In this document: positions 36,774-45,068 of the stretch, in pieces
Layout: each line of letters starts with the position of its first letter
Numbering within the stretch: position 1 is the stretch's first letter
DNA from: Novisyntrophococcus fermenticellae
GTDB taxonomy: Bacteria; Bacillota; Clostridia; Lachnospirales; Lachnospiraceae
Length of the DNA stretch: 64,000 nt
Direction: 5' to 3'
NCBI RefSeq assembly: GCF_018866245.1
Contig: NZ_CP076458.1
Location: forward strand, 930,001 to 994,000
The notes under the pieces: generated by a model
Told to the model about the DNA's origin: nothing
Database searches by the model: none
Seen by the model: the letters and a program-made list of their open reading frames with translations, nothing else
Made by a program: the position numbers and the translations under genes

Positions 36774-37694
36774 ATGAATAAAATATCGATAGGAAATGGA
36801 AGTATCATAGTTCCGGAAATCGGACTTGGCTGTATGAGGCTGACAGAATTGGACGAGAAACAGGCATTGAAGCACGTCAACACAGCTCTGGAATACGAGT
36901 GTAATTTCTTTGACCATGCGGACATCTATGCAGGAGGAGAGTCGGAGCGCCTGTTTGGAAAAATAGTGGATTTAAAAGGTGCAGAACGGGAAAAGCTGAT
37001 TATACAGACAAAGTGTGCAATCCGCCCCGGAATTTGCTATGATTTTTCAAAAAGGTATATTCTGGAGTCTGTAGATGGGAGCTTAAAAAGGCTACAGACA
37101 GATTATATCGATATCCTGCTGCTCCACAGACCGGATACCTTGATGGAACCGGAAGAAGTGGCAGCAGCCTTTGATGAACTGAAAAACTCCGGTAAGGTCC
37201 GACATTTTGGTGTAAGTAATCAAAACCCGGGTCAGATAGCGTTGTTGAATAAATATTGTGACAACCAGATACAGATCAATCAGCTTCAGTTTAGTTTAAC
37301 AAACTGCGGAATGATTGATGCAGGGTTGAATGTCAACATGAGCAATGGGGAAAGTGTTAATCGGGACGGCGGCATCCTGGAATATTGCCGTATTCATGAT
37401 ATTAGCATACAAGCATGGTCTCCGTTCCAGTATGGGATGTTCGAAGGAACTTTCCTGAATAAAGAAAAATTCCCTGAACTGAATAAAAAAATTGATGAAA
37501 TGGCGGATAAATATCAGGTAACAAACAGTGCCATAGCAATCGCATGGATTTTACGTCACCCGGCGAATATTCAGCCGATTGTAGGAACCACGAATCAGCA
37601 GCGCCTGAAAGATATTTTTTCGGCATCTGATATTGCACTTACAAGGGAAGACTGGTATGCTTTATATATGGCTTCAGGGAAGCAGCTTCCGTAA
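36774..37694 (+). CDS. Aldo/keto reductase
   Basis: A 306-residue TIM-barrel oxidoreductase of the YdhF type. It shows IGLGCMRL near the start, the catalytic Asp-Tyr pair in FFDHADIYAGGESE, and Lys in IIQTKCAI. The C-terminal NADPH-binding AIAWILRHPANIQPIVGTTN stretch is present. It reduces a carbonyl compound with NAD(P)H; the substrate is unknown. It follows the dipeptidase gene by 33 bases, so it could be the last gene of that transcript. Confidence 0.9.
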   Translation: MNKISIGNGSIIVPEIGLGCMRLTELDEKQALKHVNTALEYECNFFDHADIYAGGESERLFGKIVDLKGAEREKLIIQTKCAIRPGICYDFSKRYILESVDGSLKRLQTDYIDILLLHRPDTLMEPEEVAAAFDELKNSGKVRHFGVSNQNPGQIALLNKYCDNQIQINQLQFSLTNCGMIDAGLNVNMSNGESVNRDGGILEYCRIHDISIQAWSPFQYGMFEGTFLNKEKFPELNKKIDEMADKYQVTNSAIAIAWILRHPANIQPIVGTTNQQRLKDIFSASDIALTREDWYALYMASGKQLP

Positions 37695-37724
37695 GATGCG
37701 TTCTGAAATTTGACATATTAGGAA

Positions 37725-37772
37725 AATTATCAAGTAAATTTTTCCTTTTTTGGAAAAACTTACTTGATAATT
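37725..37772. repeat. Long inverted repeat upstream of the BY-kinase gene
   Basis: Two 21-base arms (starting AATTATCAAGTAA, closing TTACTTGATAATT) match at 20 of 21 positions around a loop of six T. The left arm and loop could act as a terminator for the aldo/keto reductase, but a T-run at the outer end is missing. It may instead be a regulatory or site-specific target sequence. Confidence 0.6.
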
Positions 37773-37829
37773 GATTTTATAAGGGTTATACTTATTTCCA
37801 TAGCCCAACGCATAAGGAGGGAAATATTT

Positions 37830-38528
37830 ATGAACCAGGTTACAGTAAAACATGAAAAACCAGGGTATCTGGTATCGGAGGCGTATAAGTCTTTACGTAC
37901 GAATCTTCAATTCTGCGGGGAGGATAAGAAAGCAATTGTTGTTACGAGCTGTACGCCCAATGAAGGGAAGAGCAGCGTAAGCCTGCAGCTTTCCATTTCG
38001 CTGGCAGAAAGCGGGAAACGGGTATTGCTGATAGACGGAGATCTCAGAAAGTCTGCGATGCTGGGGAGAACGAAGGCACGCCAGCAGGGAACAATTATGG
38101 GATTGACACATTTCCTGGCTGGACAGTGTCCTGTTGAAGAAATTATCTGTGCTACAGATGTGAAAGATTTTCAGATTGTTTTTTCAGGTCCATTTCCTCC
38201 AAATCCCGCAGAGCTATTGGGTGGGAAGAAGTTTCGCAGTACGATTCAGGCACTGAGAAAGATATATGATTATGTCCTTATAGATACACCTCCACTCGGA
38301 AGTGTGATTGACAGTGCGATTGTAGCGGAAATTTGTGACGGTTCTGTCCTGATTATTGAGTCGGGAGTAATTAGCTACCGATTTGCACAGCAGGTAAAGG
38401 AACAGCTGGAAAAGAGCAATTGTCCGATTCTCGGTGTGGTTTTGAATAAGGTAGATATGCAAAAGCAAAATTACGGTAAGTATTACGGCAAGTATTATGG
38501 TGAATATGGAGCAGGCGGAAAAAAGTAA
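37830..38528 (+). CDS. Bacterial tyrosine kinase (CpsD/EpsB/Wze type), orphan
   Basis: The start at 37830 has AAGGAGG upstream. The 232-residue protein has the BY-kinase signatures: SEAYKSLRTNLQF, the Walker A-like TPNEGKSSVS, Walker A' VLLIDGDLRKS and Walker B VLIDTPP. A C-terminal tyrosine cluster follows (NYGKYYGKYYGEYG), the autophosphorylation site. Such kinases control capsule or exopolysaccharide polymerisation together with a membrane activator (CpsC/Wzz). Neither that activator nor any other capsule gene lies beside it here. A decayed relative lies at 2524-3012. Confidence 0.9.
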   Translation: MNQVTVKHEKPGYLVSEAYKSLRTNLQFCGEDKKAIVVTSCTPNEGKSSVSLQLSISLAESGKRVLLIDGDLRKSAMLGRTKARQQGTIMGLTHFLAGQCPVEEIICATDVKDFQIVFSGPFPPNPAELLGGKKFRSTIQALRKIYDYVLIDTPPLGSVIDSAIVAEICDGSVLIIESGVISYRFAQQVKEQLEKSNCPILGVVLNKVDMQKQNYGKYYGKYYGEYGAGGKK

Positions 38529-38545
38529 TCCGCGCTTAAAGAATC

Positions 38546-38605
38546 AGATATAAAAAGATACCCCCACACCAACAGCAACTGATGTGGGGTTATCTTTTTA
38601 TATCT
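38546..38605. terminator. Bidirectional terminator between BY-kinase and GH32 genes
   Basis: Arms of 23 bases (AGATATAAAAAGATA then CCCCACA, and the complement) pair at 22 of 23 positions around a loop of about 14 bases. The A/T-rich outer stem gives U-runs in both directions, as suits two convergent genes. Confidence 0.85.
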
Positions 38606-38607
38606 GG

Positions 38608-39999
38608 TTATTTTGTTAATCCACGGGCGATGTGGATATCTTTTACTGTGACTGTACCATCTGTTACAAAGAAGGAGATGCTTTCCCCCGGTTTTGTATA
38701 GAACCGTGCATTCAATGCGATTCCATTTACATATAATGTTGATACTGTATCATCCACAATCAGTTGTATATGATATGTCTTTCCTTCCTCCAGATGGATT
38801 GGTCTTTCCAAGCCAAGATTCATGCACTGATACCAGGGCCAGTTCGGATTTTTCTCAAACAGAACTCTTTCTTCCCCTGACAGGAAGTGATACTGGTATG
38901 CCTGCCCGTCTTCGGTATTTTCATAAAAACGAAGTCCGAAGTCTTTTACCTTCGTTTCCAGAGAAATGGTTGCGTCAAGGCGGAAGATATCACCGCTCTT
39001 TACATCCGGAATTTTTGAAGTCCGCTCCCCTTGGGAAGAAATACGTATATCGGGAAGCTGTTCTTCATTCTCGAAGGTATTCCATACCTCATCGGGAACC
39101 TTTACCCCAAGCGTTCCATCCGTCCTCTGGTACACTTCATGAGCCATAAAGGTGCCGGCCCATTCAAAGTTTCCGGTGTCTGTGCAATCTTCCCGTGTGG
39201 GAACCCATCCGAATAAAAATCGTCTTCCGTTCATCGCACAGGTTCGTGCCGCATAATAAGCTCTGCCGTCAAAAGCATCGTCTTCCGGTGTGATCCATGG
39301 TCCGTAGATGCTTTTGGACATACGGTATATCATACGGTCTCTGTCGCTGTATTCGGATATCACATGATACCACCAGTCGCCAATCCGGAATAAGTCCGGC
39401 ATCTCATGCATGGTGTATAATCCGGGTGAAAAAAAATCGCCTTTGAATTCCCAGTTTTTCAAATCGGGAGAGGTGAAATATACGGTACAGCCTGTCTGGG
39501 CTGTTTTAGGAGAGTTTTTTCTGGTCCCCAGAAGGAGTAAGTACTGGTTTTCTTCTTCATTCCAAAGGACGAAAGGATCCCGCCAGTCACCCGGATCATA
39601 TCCTTCCTGAGGGGAAAATGTCAGATCGTCATTTGTTTTTTCCAAATGAATCAAATCACTGCTGACCGCATGCATCAAAACCTGGGGATTTTTCCCCATA
39701 CCTTCATAATCTCTGTTATAACCCGTATAGAAGGCGTGGAAACTGCCTTCGGCCTCAAACACAGAACCGGCAAATATAAACTGGTCCTGCTCGTCCATGC
39801 TGCCTCTGGGAATCGCTACGCCCTTATCTTCGTAGTGCACAAAGTCCCGGGTAACTGAGAGATCCCATCCAAAGGGTTCTCCAAATGGTTTTGGGTTCCG
39901 GTTATCCCTTTGATGAAACAGATAGAAGATTCCATCATGAGCCCAGGGCATACAGTCACCAAACCATGTCCCCGGTTCCTGATAATATAATTTTGTCAT
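38608..39999 (-). CDS. Glycoside hydrolase family 32-like (beta-fructosidase)
   Basis: A 463-residue protein with a five-bladed propeller and a C-terminal beta-sandwich. Catalytic positions appear as the N-terminal WFGDCMPWAHDG (nucleophile Asp region; divergent from the classic WMNDPNG), WRDPF (the RDP motif) and EMPDLF (acid/base Glu, usually ECPD). No signal peptide is present, so it acts inside the cell on imported fructo-oligosaccharides or sucrose-like sugars. It is the last gene of the operon of binding protein, two permeases and hydrolase on the minus strand. Confidence 0.83.
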   Translation of the reverse strand: MTKLYYQEPGTWFGDCMPWAHDGIFYLFHQRDNRNPKPFGEPFGWDLSVTRDFVHYEDKGVAIPRGSMDEQDQFIFAGSVFEAEGSFHAFYTGYNRDYEGMGKNPQVLMHAVSSDLIHLEKTNDDLTFSPQEGYDPGDWRDPFVLWNEEENQYLLLLGTRKNSPKTAQTGCTVYFTSPDLKNWEFKGDFFSPGLYTMHEMPDLFRIGDWWYHVISEYSDRDRMIYRMSKSIYGPWITPEDDAFDGRAYYAARTCAMNGRRFLFGWVPTREDCTDTGNFEWAGTFMAHEVYQRTDGTLGVKVPDEVWNTFENEEQLPDIRISSQGERTSKIPDVKSGDIFRLDATISLETKVKDFGLRFYENTEDGQAYQYHFLSGEERVLFEKNPNWPWYQCMNLGLERPIHLEEGKTYHIQLIVDDTVSTLYVNGIALNARFYTKPGESISFFVTDGTVTVKDIHIARGLTK

Positions 40000-40006
40000 A
40001 AAATTT

Positions 40007-40849
40007 TTATCCTTTCACGGCTCCGCCAACGGTGAGGGAGTTTTCAATTTTTTCGCTGAAGCATAGATAAAGAATGATTGTCGGTATACTTGCCATCATC
40101 ATAGTAGCCCCCATCGCTCCCCAGTTTGTGCTGTGCTGGCCGACAAAGGTTGCCAAGCCTGCGGGGAGTGTTTTAAGGCTGTCGCTTGAAATCATAACTG
40201 TGGGGAGGATATATTCATTCCAAATCCCCAATGCTGCGAAAAGCATAGCCGAAGCAATGGCCGGCTTTACCAGAGGCAGCATGATGGAGAAGAAGGTTCG
40301 GTATACACTTGCTCCATCTATAAACGCCGCCTCTTCCAGTTCTCTGGGCAGTGCCCGAAAGGCCACGGACAAGATCATAAATGGGAAGGCTATGTTAAAT
40401 GCAATATAAGGCAAAATCAATGCGCCATAAGTATTCGCCATGCCCATATTCTTAATCAGGACAGACAGAGGAATCAAGCTTACCTGTAATGGTATAAATA
40501 ATCCGATGGAAATAAACATTGTTGCAAGGCCCTTCAGTTTCCATTGCATTCTGGCGACTGCATAGGAAAAGGGAAGTATCAGTGTAAAAATCCCCGCCAA
40601 TGATACCACTGTCGTTAGGACGCTGTTCTTGAAATAGGTGAGCACATCAAAGGTAGTGATTGCCTTTACGTAGTTTATCCATTGCGGGGATAAAGGAAGG
40701 CCAAATGGATTGCTGTAAAATATCTCATCATTTGTCTTTAACGAATAGCCAATCAGGTAAAGTAAGGGATACAGGCTGATGCAGGCAAACACCACCAGGA
40801 TGATTGTCTGGACATAGGCTGTTTTATGCTTTCTTCTTTCCATATGCAT
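40007..40849 (-). CDS. ABC sugar-type importer permease (MalG-like), fructan locus
   Basis: 280 residues, six membrane segments, EAA loop LEEAAFIDGASVYRTFFSIMLPL, and C-terminus …NSLTVGGAVKG. It overlaps the 3' end of the preceding permease gene by 26 bases; the ribosome site AAGGAG lies inside that gene. Two ATG codons (40849 and 40843) are possible starts. Confidence 0.9.
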   Translation of the reverse strand: MHMERRKHKTAYVQTIILVVFACISLYPLLYLIGYSLKTNDEIFYSNPFGLPLSPQWINYVKAITTFDVLTYFKNSVLTTVVSLAGIFTLILPFSYAVARMQWKLKGLATMFISIGLFIPLQVSLIPLSVLIKNMGMANTYGALILPYIAFNIAFPFMILSVAFRALPRELEEAAFIDGASVYRTFFSIMLPLVKPAIASAMLFAALGIWNEYILPTVMISSDSLKTLPAGLATFVGQHSTNWGAMGATMMMASIPTIILYLCFSEKIENSLTVGGAVKG

Positions 40850-41726
40850 CCCTCTCCTTTCTTTCTCCCAGAACTATATTGATCACTCCGATCGCAAGCA
40901 GGCACTGTAAAATCAATAAAACTGCCGATGTACATCCGTATCCGTATTTACGCAGTTTAAAGGCGCTGCGGAATGTCATATATGTGAGACTGTAAGTAGC
41001 TGTTCCCGGCCCGCCCTGGGTCAGTAACTGCATCTGCGCATAGATGTTGAATCCGCCGGTGATTGCAAAGATCAGACTGGTTCTCATCGTATCTTTCAGC
41101 ATAGGTATTAAAATATGAAAATTGCTCTGCCATCTGCTGGCCCCATCGATACTGGCTGCTTCCAGGTAGTCTGTAGGAATGGAGTTGGCAGAAGAATAGA
41201 TAATTACAAACTGATATCCCATATACTGCCATGCATTCACAAAAGCAATGATGTAGATGGCTATGTTTTTATTTGAAAGCCAATCTTGGCGATAGGAGCT
41301 TCCCAGCATCTCAAAAACTCGGTTAATTAATCCTATTTCCGGATTCAATATAGAGGACCAAAGCTGGCAGACCACTGTAACAGATAAGACCACTGGGATA
41401 AAGAGACTGCTTCTGATAAACTTTCTGCATTTGATTTTAGGGTTCATCAATACCAGAGTCAAAAACAGACCTACAATGACCTCCAGAACAACAAGTACAG
41501 CAGCAACAATCATACCGTTACGAAAGGAACGCCAGAACACTCTGTCTTGAAATAATCTGACATAGTTATCAAGACCTGTAAACGTTCCTGTGGTCAGGCC
41601 GTCCCAGTCATAGAAACTTTTTACCATCGTCTGCAAAACCGGATAAAAGGCTATCACTCCGAAAAAAACCAGGCATGGCATCGTGAAAATAAAAATTGCT
41701 TTTTTATCCGCCAACATTTTATTCAT
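40824..41726 (-). CDS. ABC sugar-type importer permease (MalF-like), fructan locus
   Basis: 300 residues with six membrane segments. The EAA loop is LEAASIDGASRWQSNFHILIPML and the LLTQGGPGTATYSL stretch is present. It starts 4 bases after the binding-protein stop, so translation is coupled. Confidence 0.91.
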   Translation of the reverse strand: MNKMLADKKAIFIFTMPCLVFFGVIAFYPVLQTMVKSFYDWDGLTTGTFTGLDNYVRLFQDRVFWRSFRNGMIVAAVLVVLEVIVGLFLTLVLMNPKIKCRKFIRSSLFIPVVLSVTVVCQLWSSILNPEIGLINRVFEMLGSSYRQDWLSNKNIAIYIIAFVNAWQYMGYQFVIIYSSANSIPTDYLEAASIDGASRWQSNFHILIPMLKDTMRTSLIFAITGGFNIYAQMQLLTQGGPGTATYSLTYMTFRSAFKLRKYGYGCTSAVLLILQCLLAIGVINIVLGERKERDAYGKKKA

Positions 41727-41730
41727 CGTA

Positions 41731-43083
41731 TCACTCCTGTCCGCCTACAGAGTCAACAAGATCATCGATAGAGGTCTTCAACTCATCTGCATCCATACCC
41801 GTCAGCATTTCCTGAAGAAGTTCGACAAAAGGAGTTGAAAAGTCCACATTTTTCATGGTATGTGTCCAGGTGGTTTTGAAAACCATCTTCTTTATCTCTT
41901 CCGCCTCGGTTTTTGCCAGCGCCGGAATTTCTTTTACTGGTGTCAGAGACGGATCCACATCCATGATGGCCGGTATTTTGGCCTGATAGATATAGTTGCC
42001 TTCAACAGAAGCTTCGGCCAAAAGAGCAGCTACATCGGCCACAAGCTCCTGGTCCTTGGTATCTGCAGAAATGGCATAGCCTTCATAAGTAAAGCCACCG
42101 GAAAATGCATAATAGTTCTGCTCCTGTTCTTTACCGGCATCCGCCGTAGGATAAGATTCAAAATATCCCAGATCGTCCCCCAGCTTTTCTTCCAGAGAAG
42201 AGATGTCCCAGTCACCATTGATGAACATGGCCGCTTTACCGGAGGTAAACAGGCTCTGGGCTGTATCGTAATCCGTAGAGGTACTCCCGGCTTCAAAAAA
42301 GTCGCTATCCACAAGCTTCATCATCTTATCAATTGCTTTAGAATATCCATCATCCGATGCATGAGCCTCCGCTTCAGAAAGTGCTTTAATTCCACCCTCG
42401 TTATACTTCAAAGCAAACATGTCAAAGAAGGCGCCGATTACAAATCCTTCCTTTGCAAAGATAGAGCAGGGAATAATATCTTTTGCCTTCAGCTGTTCTG
42501 CAGCTTCCGACAGTTCCTCATAATTAGTGGGAATCTTAATATTATTGTCTTCAAATACCTTTTTGTTATAGTATAAAAGAATTGCTGATGCACCGCCGTC
42601 CGGGAAAATGTATGCCGTGCCATCATCATAATAAGGTAAGTCCTTTGCCGAATCCAGCAATTTATCAGAATAGCCTGTCGATTTGATCAGCTCATCAAGA
42701 TTCAGCAGACTTCCGCTTGCGGACAAGGCTTCAACATCACCTGCATTTACATGCGCAATATCAGGCATATCACCTGTGGCGGCCCGTGTTTTCAGCGTCT
42801 GACCGTCATCCTGCGCGTGGGCTTCTATTTCAAACTTGATATTAGGATACTTTTCCTGCACCTTTTTTATGGCATAATCTACGGATTCTTTTTCGCCCTC
42901 TCCGTAGTGTGTATACAGTTTCAGCGTCCTGCTGACATCTGTTCCCGATTCCTGGCCGGAAGTTTCTGTACTGCCGGATTCTGCTTTCTTTTCCGGTGCT
43001 TTTTCTGCGTTGTTCCCACATCCGGCTAACGTAGATGCTAACAGTATTCCGGTTAAAAACAGGCTGATGCTTTTTTTCTTCAT
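41731..43083 (-). CDS. Extracellular solute-binding lipoprotein, fructan locus
   Basis: The start at 43083 (MKKKSISLFLTG) follows AAGGAGG at good spacing. Signal peptide with lipobox LASTLAGC, then an acidic linker, then a family 1 sugar-binding fold (TLKLYTHYGEGEKESVDYAIKKVQEKYP; AMFINGDWDISSLEEKL). 450 residues. Its position before two permeases and a GH32 enzyme points to fructo-oligosaccharides as ligand. It is divergent from the kinase gene at 43314. Confidence 0.9.
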   Translation of the reverse strand: MKKKSISLFLTGILLASTLAGCGNNAEKAPEKKAESGSTETSGQESGTDVSRTLKLYTHYGEGEKESVDYAIKKVQEKYPNIKFEIEAHAQDDGQTLKTRAATGDMPDIAHVNAGDVEALSASGSLLNLDELIKSTGYSDKLLDSAKDLPYYDDGTAYIFPDGGASAILLYYNKKVFEDNNIKIPTNYEELSEAAEQLKAKDIIPCSIFAKEGFVIGAFFDMFALKYNEGGIKALSEAEAHASDDGYSKAIDKMMKLVDSDFFEAGSTSTDYDTAQSLFTSGKAAMFINGDWDISSLEEKLGDDLGYFESYPTADAGKEQEQNYYAFSGGFTYEGYAISADTKDQELVADVAALLAEASVEGNYIYQAKIPAIMDVDPSLTPVKEIPALAKTEAEEIKKMVFKTTWTHTMKNVDFSTPFVELLQEMLTGMDADELKTSIDDLVDSVGGQE

Positions 43084-43252
43084 CTTCTTTTCCTCCTTGA
43101 ATTTATATATATAGTATTTCATAGCTTTGCCTTTTTGTCCTGATAATAATGCGCATAATATAGAAAAAAACAAGCTTTTTTAAACGCGTTTTTTCTTTTG
43201 CCTGAAAAAAACAGGCGTAACTGGAAAAAACAGGCTGGTTTCTTTGTATAAC

Positions 43253-43281
43253 TTGTATGCAGGTTCGCATTAAACTATAAT
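43253..43281 (+). promoter_or_regulatory. Promoter of the YesM/YesN pair at the fructan locus
   Basis: TTGTAT (43253-43258), 17 bases, TATAAT (43276-43281), about 30 bases before the kinase start. Two near-identical short repeats, each of an A-run flanked by CTG and CAGGC (43200-43235), lie just upstream and may bind the response regulator or serve the divergent operon. Confidence 0.6.
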
Positions 43282-43313
43282 GTAGAAAGGATGAAAAAGA
43301 TTTATGGAGGCAA

Positions 43314-45068
43314 ATGATGATACGGAAATTTCAAACACTTTTTCTTGATTTAAAATTAAAACAGAAGCTCATCCTTATTATCTTGTCAAGTATTCTGGTG
43401 CAAAATCTTATTCTTTTGGCTTTCTCTAATAAACTACTGTATAATAAGGAAATAAAATCAGCAAAGCAGCATATGGAGAATGAGTGCTTTCTGATCCAAA
43501 ATCAATTTGAAACCCAATATCAGAACACAATTGTGTGTTCTAACGAACTGATTAAAAATATCAATCAGCTGATGGGTACAGTCCCTTTTAAAAATACAAC
43601 GAAAAACCTGTTGGAGTCCTCATTTCGCTATAATCTTCACCTGTTTCCGTTTCTGGACTCTATTTTGTTCTATGCCCAAAATGAGCAAGAATTGATATAT
43701 GCCGGAACTGAAATCCCCCCGGATTCTGATGCAATATTAAAGAGAATTCTATCCGGAATTCCTGATAAAGGAATTCCTCAAGACATGTTTCTTGATATCA
43801 ATTATCGCCCGGATACGGGGATCACCTCGGAGCCTGTGCTTACTTTTTGCAAGCGTGTGATTCAAATTGATACCGGAAACACCCTTGGTTACCTGATATT
43901 TAATATCAAAGAAAGTAAGATTTCGGGTCTCTTTACAAATACAGACCAGCATTATTATCTCTTGAATCCGGAGGGAAATATCGTATCCTCCACACACAAA
44001 AAGGAGCTGATGAGCCTTGCTGACGAAGACCTCCGGGCACTTATATCCACCCGGAAAAGCGGAAATGGTTTTTTAAAACTTTCCGATGAGGACAGTCTGA
44101 TTACCTGGGTAGAATTAGAAAAGTTCGATTATGTGCTGCTTAATCAGACCTCTATTTCAGACTTAACGGTTAATATCCGTCATAATACGTATTTAATTTT
44201 GATTGTATGCTCACTTACTTTGATTAATATATCGCTTTTGATTGGTGTCTTCTCTTACCTGGTTACAAATCCACTGGAATATCTGACCCGTAAAATTCAC
44301 AAGGTGGAGGAAGGGGATCTTAAAACACGGTCTCACCTTTTACGAAAGGATGAATTTGGTGATATCTCGGACAGCTTTAACCAGATGGTTCAGGAAATTG
44401 AAAAACTGACGGATCGGATTAAGACAGAAGAGAATCAGAAAAGAAGGTATGAGCTTTCCCTGATTCAGTCTCAGATAAATCCACATTTCTTTTACAATGT
44501 ACTGGATTTAATCTATGTAATGTGCTTTCAGCGGGAATCCAGGGAGGCTGCGGCCGTAACAAAATATTTGGCTGATTATTACCGCAGTTCTCTGAGCAAT
44601 GGAAAGGAATTTATACCCTTGAAAGAGGAGTTTGATATCGTAAAAAGCTATCTATCTATTCAGAAATACCGCTATGATGATATTCTGGACTACCAATTGT
44701 TCCTTCAGCCGGCAGTGGAACACATTCTGATTCCAAAGATGACCCTGCAGCCACTCGTCGAAAATGCACTATACCATGGCTTGAAGGAAAGTGCACATAG
44801 CGGTAAAATTATTGTTAAGGCACACCGTGTTTCGGGATATATCTTTCTGAGTGTTCGTGACGATGGTGCAGGAATGGAGGAGACTTTTATGCAGCAGCTT
44901 CTTCAATCCAGTGAAAATCAGGGCCATTTCGGACTCAAGAGTGTTATATTAAGACTGACGCTATACTATGGTGAAGCCTTTCGTTATCGGATTTTCAGCA
45001 GAAAAAACGAGGGTACTACAATTTTACTTCGTATCTCAGATAAAATTATGCGAGGAGAGAAGTTATGA
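43314..45068 (+). CDS. YesM-type sensor histidine kinase, fructan locus
   Basis: A 584-residue membrane kinase. It has an N-terminal helix (LILIILSSILVQNLILLAF), an extracellular sensor, a second helix near residue 290-310, and a HAMP linker (TNPLEYLTRKIHKVEEGDL). The His box is QINPHFFYNVLD, the N-box LQPLVENALYHGL and the G-box VRDDGAGM. It presumably senses an extracellular fructan-type sugar or the loaded binding protein and phosphorylates the regulator encoded next, with which it overlaps by ATGA. Confidence 0.92.
   Translation: MMIRKFQTLFLDLKLKQKLILIILSSILVQNLILLAFSNKLLYNKEIKSAKQHMENECFLIQNQFETQYQNTIVCSNELIKNINQLMGTVPFKNTTKNLLESSFRYNLHLFPFLDSILFYAQNEQELIYAGTEIPPDSDAILKRILSGIPDKGIPQDMFLDINYRPDTGITSEPVLTFCKRVIQIDTGNTLGYLIFNIKESKISGLFTNTDQHYYLLNPEGNIVSSTHKKELMSLADEDLRALISTRKSGNGFLKLSDEDSLITWVELEKFDYVLLNQTSISDLTVNIRHNTYLILIVCSLTLINISLLIGVFSYLVTNPLEYLTRKIHKVEEGDLKTRSHLLRKDEFGDISDSFNQMVQEIEKLTDRIKTEENQKRRYELSLIQSQINPHFFYNVLDLIYVMCFQRESREAAAVTKYLADYYRSSLSNGKEFIPLKEEFDIVKSYLSIQKYRYDDILDYQLFLQPAVEHILIPKMTLQPLVENALYHGLKESAHSGKIIVKAHRVSGYIFLSVRDDGAGMEETFMQQLLQSSENQGHFGLKSVILRLTLYYGEAFRYRIFSRKNEGTTILLRISDKIMRGEKL

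Noticed and set aside
41860..42576. Open frame of 238 codons opposite the fructan binding-protein gene
   Set aside because: The Cys/Phe/Arg-rich composition is typical of an antisense shadow; the minus-strand lipoprotein is certain.
43195..43240. Short repeated units (CTG-A-run-CAGGC) considered as the start of a CRISPR array
   Set aside because: Only two imperfect units with no regular spacers; better explained as a promoter-proximal regulatory repeat.
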